DNA from: Platerodrilus igneus
Taxonomy: Eukaryota > Arthropoda > Insecta > Coleoptera > Lycidae
Assembly (NCBI GenBank): GCA_036346225.1
Contig: JARFIW010001104.1
Coordinates: 9,884,001 to 9,948,000 of the forward strand
Reading direction: 5' to 3'
DNA: 64,000 nt
Positions within the stretch are counted from its first letter, which is position 1. Every line of letters starts with the position of its first letter. Made by a program: the position numbers and the translations under genes. This document shows, one piece after another, positions 20,701-30,760 of the stretch. The notes below the pieces were generated by a model. That model made no database searches, was not told the DNA's origin, and worked only from the letters and a program-made list of their open reading frames with translations.

Positions 20701-21142
20701 TAGGCAGTTATTAGACACAAGACAATTATTGGACATTACAGTCTTAGCTTAACATCATAAGATTTCTACAAGTGCTAAAAGGACCATATTTCACTAGATG
20801 GCAGTGTTTGTTCTTAATTTGCTTTAATTCTTATGCCTACCTTCTGACTTTAACCTTACTTGTGATTATGGCGGTAAATATTACTAGGTTATGTGAGTGA
20901 CATGCAGGGGGTAGTCACTCTATAGGCGGTTTTAAAATAAAGTTTTTGGCGCCACCAACCGCATTGAAACTGAGTAAAAATTGAAAATTTTACAGATATC
21001 TATAACTGTCAATCAAAATGAGCTGCGCGCGTTGCGCGTCTCACAAAATGACGATGACCACACCGACCAACGTTTGTTTGAATTCCGTATCTATTTTTGA
21101 TACAGTAGCAGTAATTTCAGGCAAAACGTATTATAATATCAC
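20701..21142. other. Unique sequence inside the 9.6-kb element
   Basis: No gene recognised. A CTCF-like motif match lies at 20,791-20,805. Confidence 0.5.
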
Positions 21143-21343
21143 AGTTTAGAAAGTGTAGTTTTGTATTGTGAAAACAGGGATGCAATTCGCCATAAATTTC
21201 CCAATCCAAAGAAATTTTTGTATGTTTATTACTAGTGGATGGATTTAATTGGAACAGCTTCTCTGAAAAAAATGGATCCTACATGGGTCTACAAAAATTT
21301 ACGAGTTTGCCATGCTCATTTTGTTCCAGAGGATATTTATTGA
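21143..21343 (+). pseudogene. THAP-domain relic
   Basis: One frame reads VVLYCENRD, then RHKFPNPKKFLY, a stop (TAG 21,233-21,235), WMDLIGTASL, and VCHAHFVPEDIY. THAP domains bind DNA through C-x2-4-C ... C-x2-H zinc coordination with HKFP-type and W anchor positions; here the second Cys, the HKFP box, the Trp and the final CHAHF are present, and the first Cys appears changed to Ser (AGT). THAP domains occur in P-element and Kolobok-type transposases and in host factors. Nothing recognisable follows, so which of these it came from is open. Confidence 0.7.
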
Positions 21344-22491
21344 AATACGTATGTAGTTTTTAATAAGCATCTTTATATTTATATTTTACCAATATTTAAA
21401 TTTAAATATATACTTGTGAAACTTAAGTTTGTATTGATTTGATTACATTTTAACATAAAAGTATAAATCTTTCTTAAGGAAGCCACGGGTTTACCTACCC
21501 CTTTTAATGAATGGAATGATAGGTGATTTGATAGATCTTCTCATAACAATTTTGAATATACAGTTAGTAAAATATAAAATGTGGTACAAATATGTAATAC
21601 ATTGAACAAACTCTAAGTACAGTATTTAACTAAACAAGTATAGTACTCAACAGCAGTGTTCAATGAATTACAATATGATATTACTTTTTATATTTATCTA
21701 ATTTGTATACATTTCCAAGCAATACATTTGAAATTCCTGCTAAATACGCATTTACTGGCATTTTTCCGCCAGATGGCGCTCATAACTAGTTAAGCTTCAA
21801 TGTGCATGGTGGCGCTAAACTTAATTGTAATTGTTCATGAACAGTGACGCATCTCTTGTATTATTGGTCTGTGGTGACATGACAGCTAAACATTGTGTTT
21901 AGCATTGGTTCTGACTTGTTTTGTAAACCAAGTGTTATTTATTAAGGTAAGCTTTTATTTTTTGTTACAAGTGTGTATTGAACATACTTCTACTCCCTAT
22001 GTTACATGGTGTAGAACAATAGACATATTCAGTTTGATGTAATTATGACTTTCCAAAAACTAAACTAAAAAATTTAATTAATTTTGTTATGGGACACCTG
22101 TCCAATCACTGGACAAATATACTTACTCTATATTCCTATAATTTTCAATGTATTTACGTATAACTAGCTACAGGTTGAAGTATAAATCACTTATTAATCA
22201 ATTTGACAGTTATTGGATAACCAGGTAGAAGGAACGATAAGGCAAGATAAGGAACCTACCCCCCTAAAAAGAGAAAAGAAACTCACACACGACACAGGTA
22301 GATATTCTAGGCTTCAGGTCTCGTCTAATGACGTCGTATCACACCGCGCTCACTTGCGCCGTTTACTCCGCGCAGGCGCGACTCGAGAACGACGGAAATT
22401 GACAAGTTCATTTAAAAATATTCGCGGGAACTACCTTATAATTTATACTTAATCTAAATGTAACACATAGCCGATTTTTGGCATGTAACAA
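21344..22491. other. Unique sequence inside the 9.6-kb element, including a CpG-rich patch
   Basis: A CTCF-like match lies at 21,766-21,780. 22,320-22,400 is unusually rich in GCGC and CGC. An 79-codon plus frame (22,213-22,452) has no recognised domain. Confidence 0.45.
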
Positions 22492-22966
22492 GGATTCCCA
22501 AAGACGGCTAATGATTTAAAAAGCAGTGTAAAACGATTTTTGATAGAAAATCCGTGTCCCGACAAGTTTTAAAATAATCGGCCTGTGGATGGATGGCTAA
22601 AAGTAAGTAATCAAGACACGTACTTTAATCAGCTTTTGTGATTTGATTTATTTTAACACTAGGGATTTTTGAAACACATCCAGAGGTTTCTAAAAAGACA
22701 AGTGAAGGAGTAACAGCAGCTAGCGCATGTGTGTCGGAGCTAGATATTAGAAACTGGTTCACCAACATTGAAGGCCATGTGAAAGAAAAACAGCTAGAAG
22801 ATGTTATTAAAGATCCATCAAGAATTTTTATGGGGATGAGTCGGGATTTCAAATATGCCCTTCCACTGGAAAAGTATTTTCAATGAAAGGTTTAAAGAAT
22901 GTCTATAGTACAAAGCAGATCAAAAGAAAACATCACTGTTATGTTTACATTTTCAGCAGACTTCCT
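22492..22966 (+). pseudogene. Pogo/Tigger-type transposase fragment with an intact-looking intron
   Basis: Exon 1 (22,492-22,602) reads FPKTANDLKSSVKRF, then RPVDGWLK with one stop between. A 60-nt intron (22,603-22,662) has GTAAGT and TTTTAACACTAG. Exon 2 reads GFLK..HPEVSKKTSEGVTAA, ELDIRNWF, SRIF.GDESGFQICPSTGK, then ITVMFTFSA. This is the CENP-B-type HTH end and the first part of the DDE domain of pogo-like transposases, with the first catalytic Asp in GDESGF. Single-base deletions near 22,682 and 22,830 and a shift near 22,915 break it. It ends abruptly where a satellite block begins. Confidence 0.75.
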
Positions 22967-23465
22967 TTAGGTATATGATTATTCGCGCAAATAAATTTAG
23001 CAGAGGTCGTTTCGTAAAGGAAATACAATTTATTAAAATATATTACTTCACCTCCAATTCCTACTTTAACGACGGAGGTTACATTGGATTACAGGGTGCT
23101 GGGTTGTAGCTCCTTTAGGTAGATGATTATTCGCGTAAAAAAATTTAGCAGACATAGTTTTTTTAAGGAGATGTATTTTTTAAAATTCATTACTGCGCCT
23201 CCTCATCTACTTTAACGGCTGTGGTCACATTGGATAGAAGGATACTGAATTGATGCTCCTTTAGGTATATGGTTATTCGTGCAAACAAATGTAGCAGACA
23301 TTATTTCGTAATGAAGATACACGATTTTTTTACTATTTATTACTTCACCCCCTACCCTTACTTTAACGACGATGATTAGATTACATTGAAGGGTGCTGAA
23401 TTGATGCTGCTTTAGGTAGATGCTTATTCACACAAACGTATTCAGCAAACATCATTTTGTAATGA
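22962..23465 (+). repeat. Satellite block, plus orientation
   Basis: About three and a half monomers of the ~150-bp satellite. The left edge joins mid-monomer to the pogo fragment at CCTTTAGG. Confidence 0.85.
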
Positions 23466-25604
23466 TGCAACCTATACTTTCCTCTAAAGGAAAATAATGC
23501 CTGCTCTGCCATACAGGCGGCAGAGTCTCGATAGATTACGAGGGGTTCCTGTTTGATAGTCAAGTCCAGGGTAAAAAGGATGTTGAATGGCTTTGAGAAA
23601 AAAAAGGGGTCCCTCTAAAGAGTTCTTCCAGCCAGCTAAGTTTCTTCAACTTAGGGCAGAGCTATGAGCTAGGGTCGTAGGATGGTATACGATAAAACAA
23701 AAGAAATTTTATTGGACGCCACCGTATCTTAATGAGTGTTTTATAAGAAATTATTCAAAGATCAGATACGGAAATCTTCGAAAGAAAAAAAAATTACGAC
23801 AAGCAACATAAACAAAAATACTTACTGTGGTCTCTGCAACCTGGAATAGGAACGACGATCTCGTGCTTTCTGAAAATTTAATCACACCTAAACATTCTCA
23901 AACTAGGGCTTCATTAGAGCCTAGTCACTTTATCACAAAAATAATTATATGTAAATCCACTAGACAAAATTATACTTTCAAGAAAAACTTTTAACTTTAA
24001 CACCAATAATACCTTTCTTCAGTACTAAAGTTTCTTAATAATAAACAGTTTGCTTCTGTAGGATAATTACTGTTGACTTCAAAGAAAGAAAATTTTGAGA
24101 CAACTTAATATTTTTTCTATTAATTTTTTTTAAAAAAAAATATTTATATATACATTGTTTATACAACTTATTTATACGGAGACTTTCGAAACAGTTCCGT
24201 TTTCACTATTTAATATTGATCTCTAAGCATTCTTAGAATATTGTTTTTTTAACTGCATCAATTATTTCAGTTCACTTTAAAAAATATATTATTTTTACTT
24301 TATGTTACAGTGACTTCATGCTACTAGAATAGGATCCTTTTCAGTTCACAAAAAAAATTACATATTCAAAAATAATTTCTCTGGTTATGGTTATACATTT
24401 TTAATAGTTATCTTTAATAAAATCAAAGGGCAAAGAAAAGTACTTATTGTCGACATTGAATTATACTTCAGACGTATTATCACAATGTGTTATACACAAT
24501 AATTCGGCAAACAATTCTTATCATATCACATGTTCTATAAAGCAAACCTTTCAATACAACTTTGTAGCTTCAAACATAATCCTATACAAAGATCTTAAAA
24601 ATGTTAAGGTCAATTATGCCTTATTCAAATACTAAATTTTTAAATTAAATTTTAAATGAAACAAATTAATTGAACTATGAACTTTAGCAAAATTTCAAGA
24701 ATTAATTTTAAACAAACTTTTGTATAGCTTCTTCGAAAATTTATCTGAGCATTTTAATTGAAAGTTTCTTGAAAAGATATAAGTATAAAAATGGAGGATG
24801 ACTCACCGCTGGCCATCTGCTTGGTGGTCGGTTTTCCTTTTTTAAAAAAAAAAAATTTAAACATCTGCGTCCTTACACTTGTCGTTGAGCGTGGCTGAGG
24901 CAAGGGTCCGGATTTAATCTTCATACAAACCAATCACGTGTGCGGATTTTTACATTCCTGCCTAGTAACAATTGAAGCTGCTTCTCTAGTGCTTGCCTTA
25001 TGTTTAACGATTGTTTTCTTTATAATACTTAAATTTCCATAACTTCATTACTTGTAACTTGAATTTAATAATTTAAAATTCGGAATTATAATTATCTTCA
25101 TATTTAATGATAGGTAGTTTAATCCTTAAAATTCTAAACTAAAACAAAGAAGAACTTGCGCTGAAATGAAACGAAAGAATAAAAATTTGGGGTAAGCTTG
25201 TGAAATACTTTCTTACCGTTAAAATATATCTACAACCATTTTAGGTCGATGCTATTACAGAAACTAACTTATGGTACATGTTGACTCCACTTAACCAATT
25301 GTTCGGGCGGCATGTTTAATCAAAAAACCTGCAAGCCCAAGATAATTCTCGTCTACGGACTACATCTGATACCAAAATGGTGTATTCCACGAGGCAATCT
25401 TAGCATGCGCCGGGAGGGAGGATATTGAAACAAGATACAAACAACTAGAAGTTCACTTTAATAGTACTTTTGCTATTCTAATGTAGATGGCGTACTATGT
25501 ATGAATTTATAATAAAAGGTTTCAATAGAAATTTAACATTTATTGATTAGGTATATTGAACAAAGTTGTTTATTCAAATAACAGAAAATCGTAATTGTTA
25601 CAAT
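23466..25604. other. Unique A+T-rich sequence inside the 9.6-kb element
   Basis: No convincing gene. Poly-A/T stretches and small frames only. Confidence 0.5.
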
Positions 25605-25990
25605 GAAGAGGCGATTTTTTAAGGTTTATAACTTCACCCCCTACCCCTACTTTAACTACGGTAGTTAGATTGGATTTAAGGATGCTGAGTTGAGGTTTCT
25701 TTAATTAGACGGTTATTCGCGTAAACAAATTTAGTAGACATTTCGTAATGCAGATACAACTTTTTAAAGATTTATCAGTTCATTCCCTACTCCTTGTTTA
25801 TCGGCGATTTTCTTTGCACTGAATGCATGTTTTAAAGTTGTTCGTAGATTTTGGATTAGTTTTTGAATTTTTTAAAAAGTGTGGATGAGATTCCATCCAG
25901 AAATTAATGATGTGTAATAATTGCCACGTTTTGTGTGCCACTGGTGTTAAATATTTGGATGAATTTGAGTGTTATTAACTTCACATTGGT
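25605..25990 (-). repeat. Right terminal inverted repeat of the 9.6-kb element
   Basis: A satellite monomer (25,605-25,800) followed by ~160 bp that is the reverse complement of the left end. Right target duplication AAGGGAAGC at 25,991-25,999. Confidence 0.7.
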
Positions 25991-25999
25991 AAGGGAAGC

Positions 26000-26492
26000 T
26001 TATTTAAGATAATGTTGTATTCTAAATTAATACAAAATAAACTATTATTTTTCAATATTTTAATGACTCATCTCGTATTATTACTTTTTGTCACATTATC
26101 AGCTTAGGAGACATTGAATGAAGTTATAGGTAGATAGGTAAGCATCTTATCGTTAGATCTTTACTTTTAAGGGCCGACACCTTTTCAGAAAAACAAACTC
26201 TGCACCCTTAATTATAAATGTGTATAGATTTAGATTAGGATCCGGCAGAAGTGAGCATTTAATATTCTATTTACCGTAATTCGGCTAGGGTTATTATTAT
26301 TTAAGTACACATCAAGTATGTAAAAAATGGGGGATTATAGTATTAAAAACAGCTTTTTTATAGATACAAAAGATTGCATTAGGCAAACGTGCGCATCATG
26401 TGGTGTAAAGGATCGCGGTAATTTAAGTTTATTAAAGCTAATTCACGTTACAATCCCGCAAGCGATCTTTTCTGTATAAAGTTTAAAACCAC
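26000..26492. other. Anonymous sequence
   Basis: No feature recognised. Confidence 0.5.
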
Positions 26493-28399
26493 TGTTATGT
26501 AGAACACTCTAAAAAATGTCTAAACGACCTCACGGTTCCTATGTTATTTTAAATCATAAAATCTATCGATCAACAAGCTCGATTTCCTTCCAATTAAAAT
26601 GAAAATGCTATTTTATAAAATTTCCTCAAGTATTTACTGTATAGCATTTTGCCTTATAAAATAAAACATCTGCTTATCAACTTCGCTTTGCAAAGTCGCA
26701 TAAATATGTTCTAACACCTGCTGTGAATACGTTTTTACCACAGCTGCACATACATTTATGGCTTTCTTTTAAAAGATTAGGCGACTTTAACCACCGGCGG
26801 CTCGGTGGCGTAGTTAATATGTGTGTGACTACTACGCCCAAGGTACCGGGTTCGAATCCCGACACGGTCCACATGAAAAATGTTAGGCGAATATTTTTCA
26901 CAAAAATACACCCTCGTTCGGATGAGAGGTAAAATGGAGGTTCCGGATGTGAGAGTTGTCACGCACGTTAAAGATTCCTACCTTGCTTGGAACAGCAGGG
27001 GTTAGGAAAATTCCAAACTTTCCAGGTAAAAAAACCCGCCTCCTGGCTAATGTAGTACCTTCGGGTGGAGCATTGGAAAATCACTTGTAGGGCTTTAACC
27101 ATCTGCCTAGTAAATGAACATTTGTGATTGGTATATACCAACAACTTCCATCAAGTGGTATGCTGTTATCTTGCAACTGTGCAGGTGTTTAAAGCAATAA
27201 GATAGTTCCCTTTTGTTAACAATTCCCGATAGCTGTTATCTCTTTATTTGCAAGCTATGATTTACAGCTGGTATACTTTTGCAGGTGCTGTCTGAGAATT
27301 CTTTACACTTGATCCTTTGGTGATGTTTTTGTACGCCAAACACCTTGTCCCCTACGTGGTTCTTTCCTTATAAATACAGACCGTGCTTCAAAAACTGGAC
27401 ATTTGAATACAACGTGCTTTTAACGAAAAGAGGTTTTGTGAGTCGCGATATTAAGGTGCTTTCTGTACTTGTTTTAATTTACTTAAATTCGTTGAGTTAG
27501 TGTCCATTCCATCGGCGGAAACAGCCCGCATTTTCCGAATCCCGTAAGATGGTATCAGAGAGGTAGACAGCTCGGTCTAAGGTATAGTTTTGTTTTCTTT
27601 ACTTTTTGATGCTGCTGTGAAAAATATACACTTCGTTTACTGTTCATAATTTTCTTACTTATGATTATCCAGTAAATTGCAGACAGCACGTTACAAAGTT
27701 ATGTTCACAGTGCACGAGCAATTATGTAATTACTTTCAAAGTAATAACTAGTTAAACTAAAGCTCACCTTAGAGCATTTTTACTGTGCATTAATGTTAAC
27801 ATCAACAACATGCTTACCTAATTCTAAATAGAGTAAATAAACATCCGGTTCATATACGTTAGGGTTATGTTATAGAAGTTTAATAGTACATTATTTCTTG
27901 AGGAGGTGCACTTCATAAAACAGCATGTATACTTCTTTTCTTGTAGGTAGGATTACTGTAAATTTTATTTATAATTTCTTCTTGTACATATTTAGGGCTG
28001 GAAACATTATGTAAGTATACTAGTATGTAGATGTGTAATTGTTATTTAGATTCTAAGATTTATATTTGTTTAGAGATATATTTTTATACTATGTAATATG
28101 CAAATTGACGTTTTGTTTACATTACGTTATAACAAGACGATTACGCAAATGTTCGTTTTTTTTGTAAATATCCCTTTTGGGGACTATGTTTATTAAAGGT
28201 TATAATAAATCGGTTTACGGAGGTTTCTAATTTGTCTTTCTATGGCGCTCGCCCCGTTGTACGACATTTTGAGCTAGCCCGAAATCTAATTCTTTGGGAA
28301 TTCTATTCTACCCTTCTTGTTTTGTTGCGGTATTCGGTGTAGGAGATTTTGTTTAGTGACTTTGCTGCTTTTTTATTGTCTGCACGGAATACCATAACA
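26493..28399 (+). mobile_element. Solo-LTR-like repeat, copy A
   Basis: Homologous over its length to 45,671-47,096 and with the same ends (TGTTAYG...CRTAACA). Shared internal blocks include CAACAAGCTC, CAGACCGTGCTTC or GAGACCGTGCTTT, GATGCTGCTGTGAA, TTTTGAGCTAGCCCGAA and TTTTGTTGCGGT. It is interrupted by a SINE at 26,794. No matching target duplication flanks this copy. Confidence 0.65.
26794..27092 (+). mobile_element. tRNA-derived SINE, full-length copy
   Basis: The head has A-box-like GGCGTAGTTAATATG and B box GGGTTCGAATCCC. The body has TTTTTCACAAAAATAC, TTCGGATGAGAGGTAAAATG, CACGCACGTTAAAGAT and AATGTAGTACCTTCG, ending TTGGAAAA. CTTTAACCA flanks it (26,785-26,793 and 27,093-27,101). 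The paralogous position in LTR copy B (about 45,950) is empty (CTTACCACCTGCCTAC), confirming the insertion limits. This is the reference copy for the family here. Confidence 0.93.
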
Positions 28400-28507
28400 A
28401 ACTTTTGTACAAAACTACCCTCTTTTAAAATAAAAATTAATTTTTTCTGTTTATTAGTTTATTAAATATAAGTATACATTGGGTATATATTAACTAAAAG
28501 CAAAAAA

Positions 28508-29200
28508 TTATGAACAGCGGTCACATTTAAATGCTCCTATTCCTTCATATAGAGAGCAGACCTCGTGCCATCATTCCTCACAGTAGCTGCATTGCACCCA
28601 GTCGTCGTTTGGGGTTTCTAAATAAGATCTGTGAATAGACAGGGCACATTACGTTGTATTCTAATTTTTTTAAAAGTTGTTTAGTTTGTATTCTCTTTTT
28701 AAACGACGATTTCTGGACTTTTTAAATCTTGCTCTGTTAATAGTACTAGCAGAACTGTTTACTTTTTGTCACTTTGATCAACTTTAAAAACGTTTCCTTT
28801 TTTTCTGGTCTTCCTTTTCTTTTCTTTGAAGTTGCTCTTCCAATTCCTCTTTTATCGATGTACTTTTTCTTAGAGATGTATTAGTTATCGTGAGAAGCGG
28901 TAATATTTGAGTAGACAAAGCAAGTGCGGCTGACACAAGTGAAGATGGCGCTGCGGTCGCCGATGGTGTATCATCAGTAAACGAGACACCCTTCAGAACA
29001 AAATTAATCGTTCCGGTGCAGTGAGTTACAATCACGTTTGTCGGCTCGACAGGATTTCCATACTAAAGTTGTTTGTCAACAATTAGTCTATTGAGATCAT
29101 TAACCATCTCGCGCTGATCTGTTACGGTGGAAGGTAAGAAGTTTTCTTCTGTAAAAGCCGAGGAATTTTTCACACTCTTCGGAGCTATTTACAGCGTTAC
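28508..29200 (-). pseudogene. Pogo/Tigger-type transposase C-terminal region with zinc finger
   Basis: The minus strand has a low-complexity S/A/P and acidic/basic tail (EELEEQLQRKEKED, then RARFKKSRNRRLKRE) and ends with a cysteine/histidine finger: CALSIHRS, DDWVQCSYCEE, stop, WHEVCSLYEG, GAFKCDRCS, stop at 28,508-28,510. A WVQC..C..WWHE..C...FKC..C finger closes many insect pogo-like transposases. The in-frame TGA before WHE probably replaces TGG, and a TAG lies near 29,060. The DDE core is absent; a LINE tail begins to the right. Confidence 0.6.
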
Positions 29201-29249
29201 TAACTGTCGCCGCTCGTTGATTAGCTTCTGAAAACGTTTTTCTTGTCTA

Positions 29250-30050
29250 CTCCTCTTACTGTGCCCACTTCATAGCCGTACAGTGCTGTGCTCCACACAT
29301 TTTTTTCCTTGTTTCTATGTGTGTTGTCTTCGAACATAACAGCTTGCTTTATTTGTTAGATACAGCTCGGCTCCCCTTCTATTATCTTCTAAATATATAC
29401 CCTATTTTACCGATATTCAGTGGTATGTGAAGGGAGTTAAGCAACCTGACGGCTAGCAAGATTCCCCAAGACTTAGACATTTGCCAAATTAATAGTTTCC
29501 AATAAATCCTTTTGCGCAGTCAACATTATTTGAAAATATTGCAAAATCAACACCTGTAAATAATCATCAGGTTTAAGTACAATTATTTTTCTTCGTCCTT
29601 ACGTTTTCCGTCTTGGAACTAGTTGGACGCGTACCTCTATTGATTTCTATTCTGAACTAGCCTACACATTTCTCTGAAAGCCTACATCTTTCACTATCTA
29701 TGTGCAATAGTTTAACCTAGGTCTGCCTTTTTCCTATCTCTGCTTCTAGTATATTCTGCACTATTCCCTCGTGCCTTAGTATGTGAGCTATCCTCCTATC
29801 TTTCCTATTTTTTTTACTGTTTTCCACTTATTTCTTTCTGCACCTATTATTTCTAGAATTTTTTTGTTCTTAACTTTATCTGTCTATGATATCTTCATCA
29901 TACTTCTGTAGCAGCACATTTCAAAGGCTTCTATCTTATTCCTGTCCGCTTCTGCTACTGTCCAAGTTTCGTAACCGTACAGCACTGTGCTCCACACATT
30001 GTGCTTTCAGCAAACTTTTCATTCTTACTGTGTTTGTTCTATGTTTACGA
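29250..30050 (-). mobile_element. RTE-like LINE tail, third compound copy (5'-truncated)
   Basis: On the minus strand: RT C-terminus (from about 30,050), the ORF end, the spacer (TAAGTCTTGGGGAATC region near 29,470), then a second RT C-terminal piece ending near 29,250. This is the same alternation as at 3,472-7,791 and 41,269-44,644. It starts inside the RT C-terminus, so it is 5'-truncated. Confidence 0.85.
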
Positions 30051-30229
30051 GCGTATGTGTAAATAAATAAACAACAATAATTATTGACAATTAGTTATTC
30101 AGCTTTTGATAAAATTAAAGTTTTAACAATAAATGGGAGAGACTACGTTTCGACAAACGTTTGTCAAGAAATGGAAAGGAGAATTTGCCTTTCAATGTAT
30201 AGTAAATGTATAGTACTACAAATGTTTAC

Positions 30230-30760
30230 ATTGTCCTCCTATTTAAGCAATTACCTATAATCTTCTTCAAAACCATCCTTTTGAAACCCTATCCTTTTTT
30301 TGATAGGAACGAAATCCATCATTTCTTATTAAAACAAGCACAATAATCCGGAGATTATAAATCCATTACGTTTGGCTCGTTTAAGAGGCTGAAATCCGTC
30401 AGAAAATCTGGACTTTCACATACAACCCCTTGACTTAGGGATATAGATTTACGTGAATATCTTAAATTTATTACAAAACGTAACGTTTCAGTTTCATTAT
30501 TCTTGCGTGTTGTTACGTTTTGTTACGGTCGATATCAATTTATTATCAGTACTGAGGAAGCAGGAAGTCTGCAGAAAGGTCACAGTAAAATTTATTTCAG
30601 CTCCCAAATTCGATTTATTATGTAACCTAGGATTTAAAACTACGGATATTTCAATTGAAAGGCAAATATTACGAAAGCGGTTGAAGAGGGATGCTTTATC
30701 GGATTATATTTCGGCACATGTAAGCTTTAAGCAGTTCGATAAGAAGCTTTGAATGCTTAT
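30230..30760 (+). repeat. Dispersed repeat shared with 45,165-45,560
   Basis: Diverged similarity including ATTATAAATCCATTACG / ATCATAAATCCATTTACG, GAGGCTGAAATCC and GGTCGATATCAATTTAT. No protein assigned. A 99-codon frame here has no known domain. Confidence 0.55.

Larger units (their letters stand above)
16358..25990. mobile_element. 9.6-kb fold-back-like element with long satellite-bearing inverted repeats
   Basis: The left end (ACCTGTATGAAAGTAAC...) and the reverse complement of the right end (ACCAATGTGAAGTTAAT...) align for at least ~140 bp at roughly 70-75% identity. Shared blocks include AACACTCAAAT, AGTGGCA and TCCACACTTTTTAAAA. The match then continues into one satellite monomer on each side (to ~16,640 and ~25,605). 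The 9-bp duplication fits Mutator-like or Foldback elements, which also have long repeat-rich inverted arms. No transposase of its own was recognised. Inside are satellite blocks, a nested TTAA element, a THAP relic and a pogo fragment. Confidence 0.7.

Noticed and set aside
22213..22452. 79-codon plus frame before the pogo fragment
   Set aside because: It lies in a CpG-rich patch and does not read as the missing N-terminus of a pogo transposase.
23480..23690. Possible structured RNA between satellite and unique DNA
   Set aside because: No family resemblance and no consistent fold by eye.
24786..24835. Minus-strand ATGGCCAGCGGTGAGT that looks like a first exon with a splice donor
   Set aside because: Only ten coding bases; cannot be supported without transcript data.
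16490..26000. CRISPR-like array
   Set aside because: Repeats are ~150 bp, divergent and without spacers; eukaryotic context.
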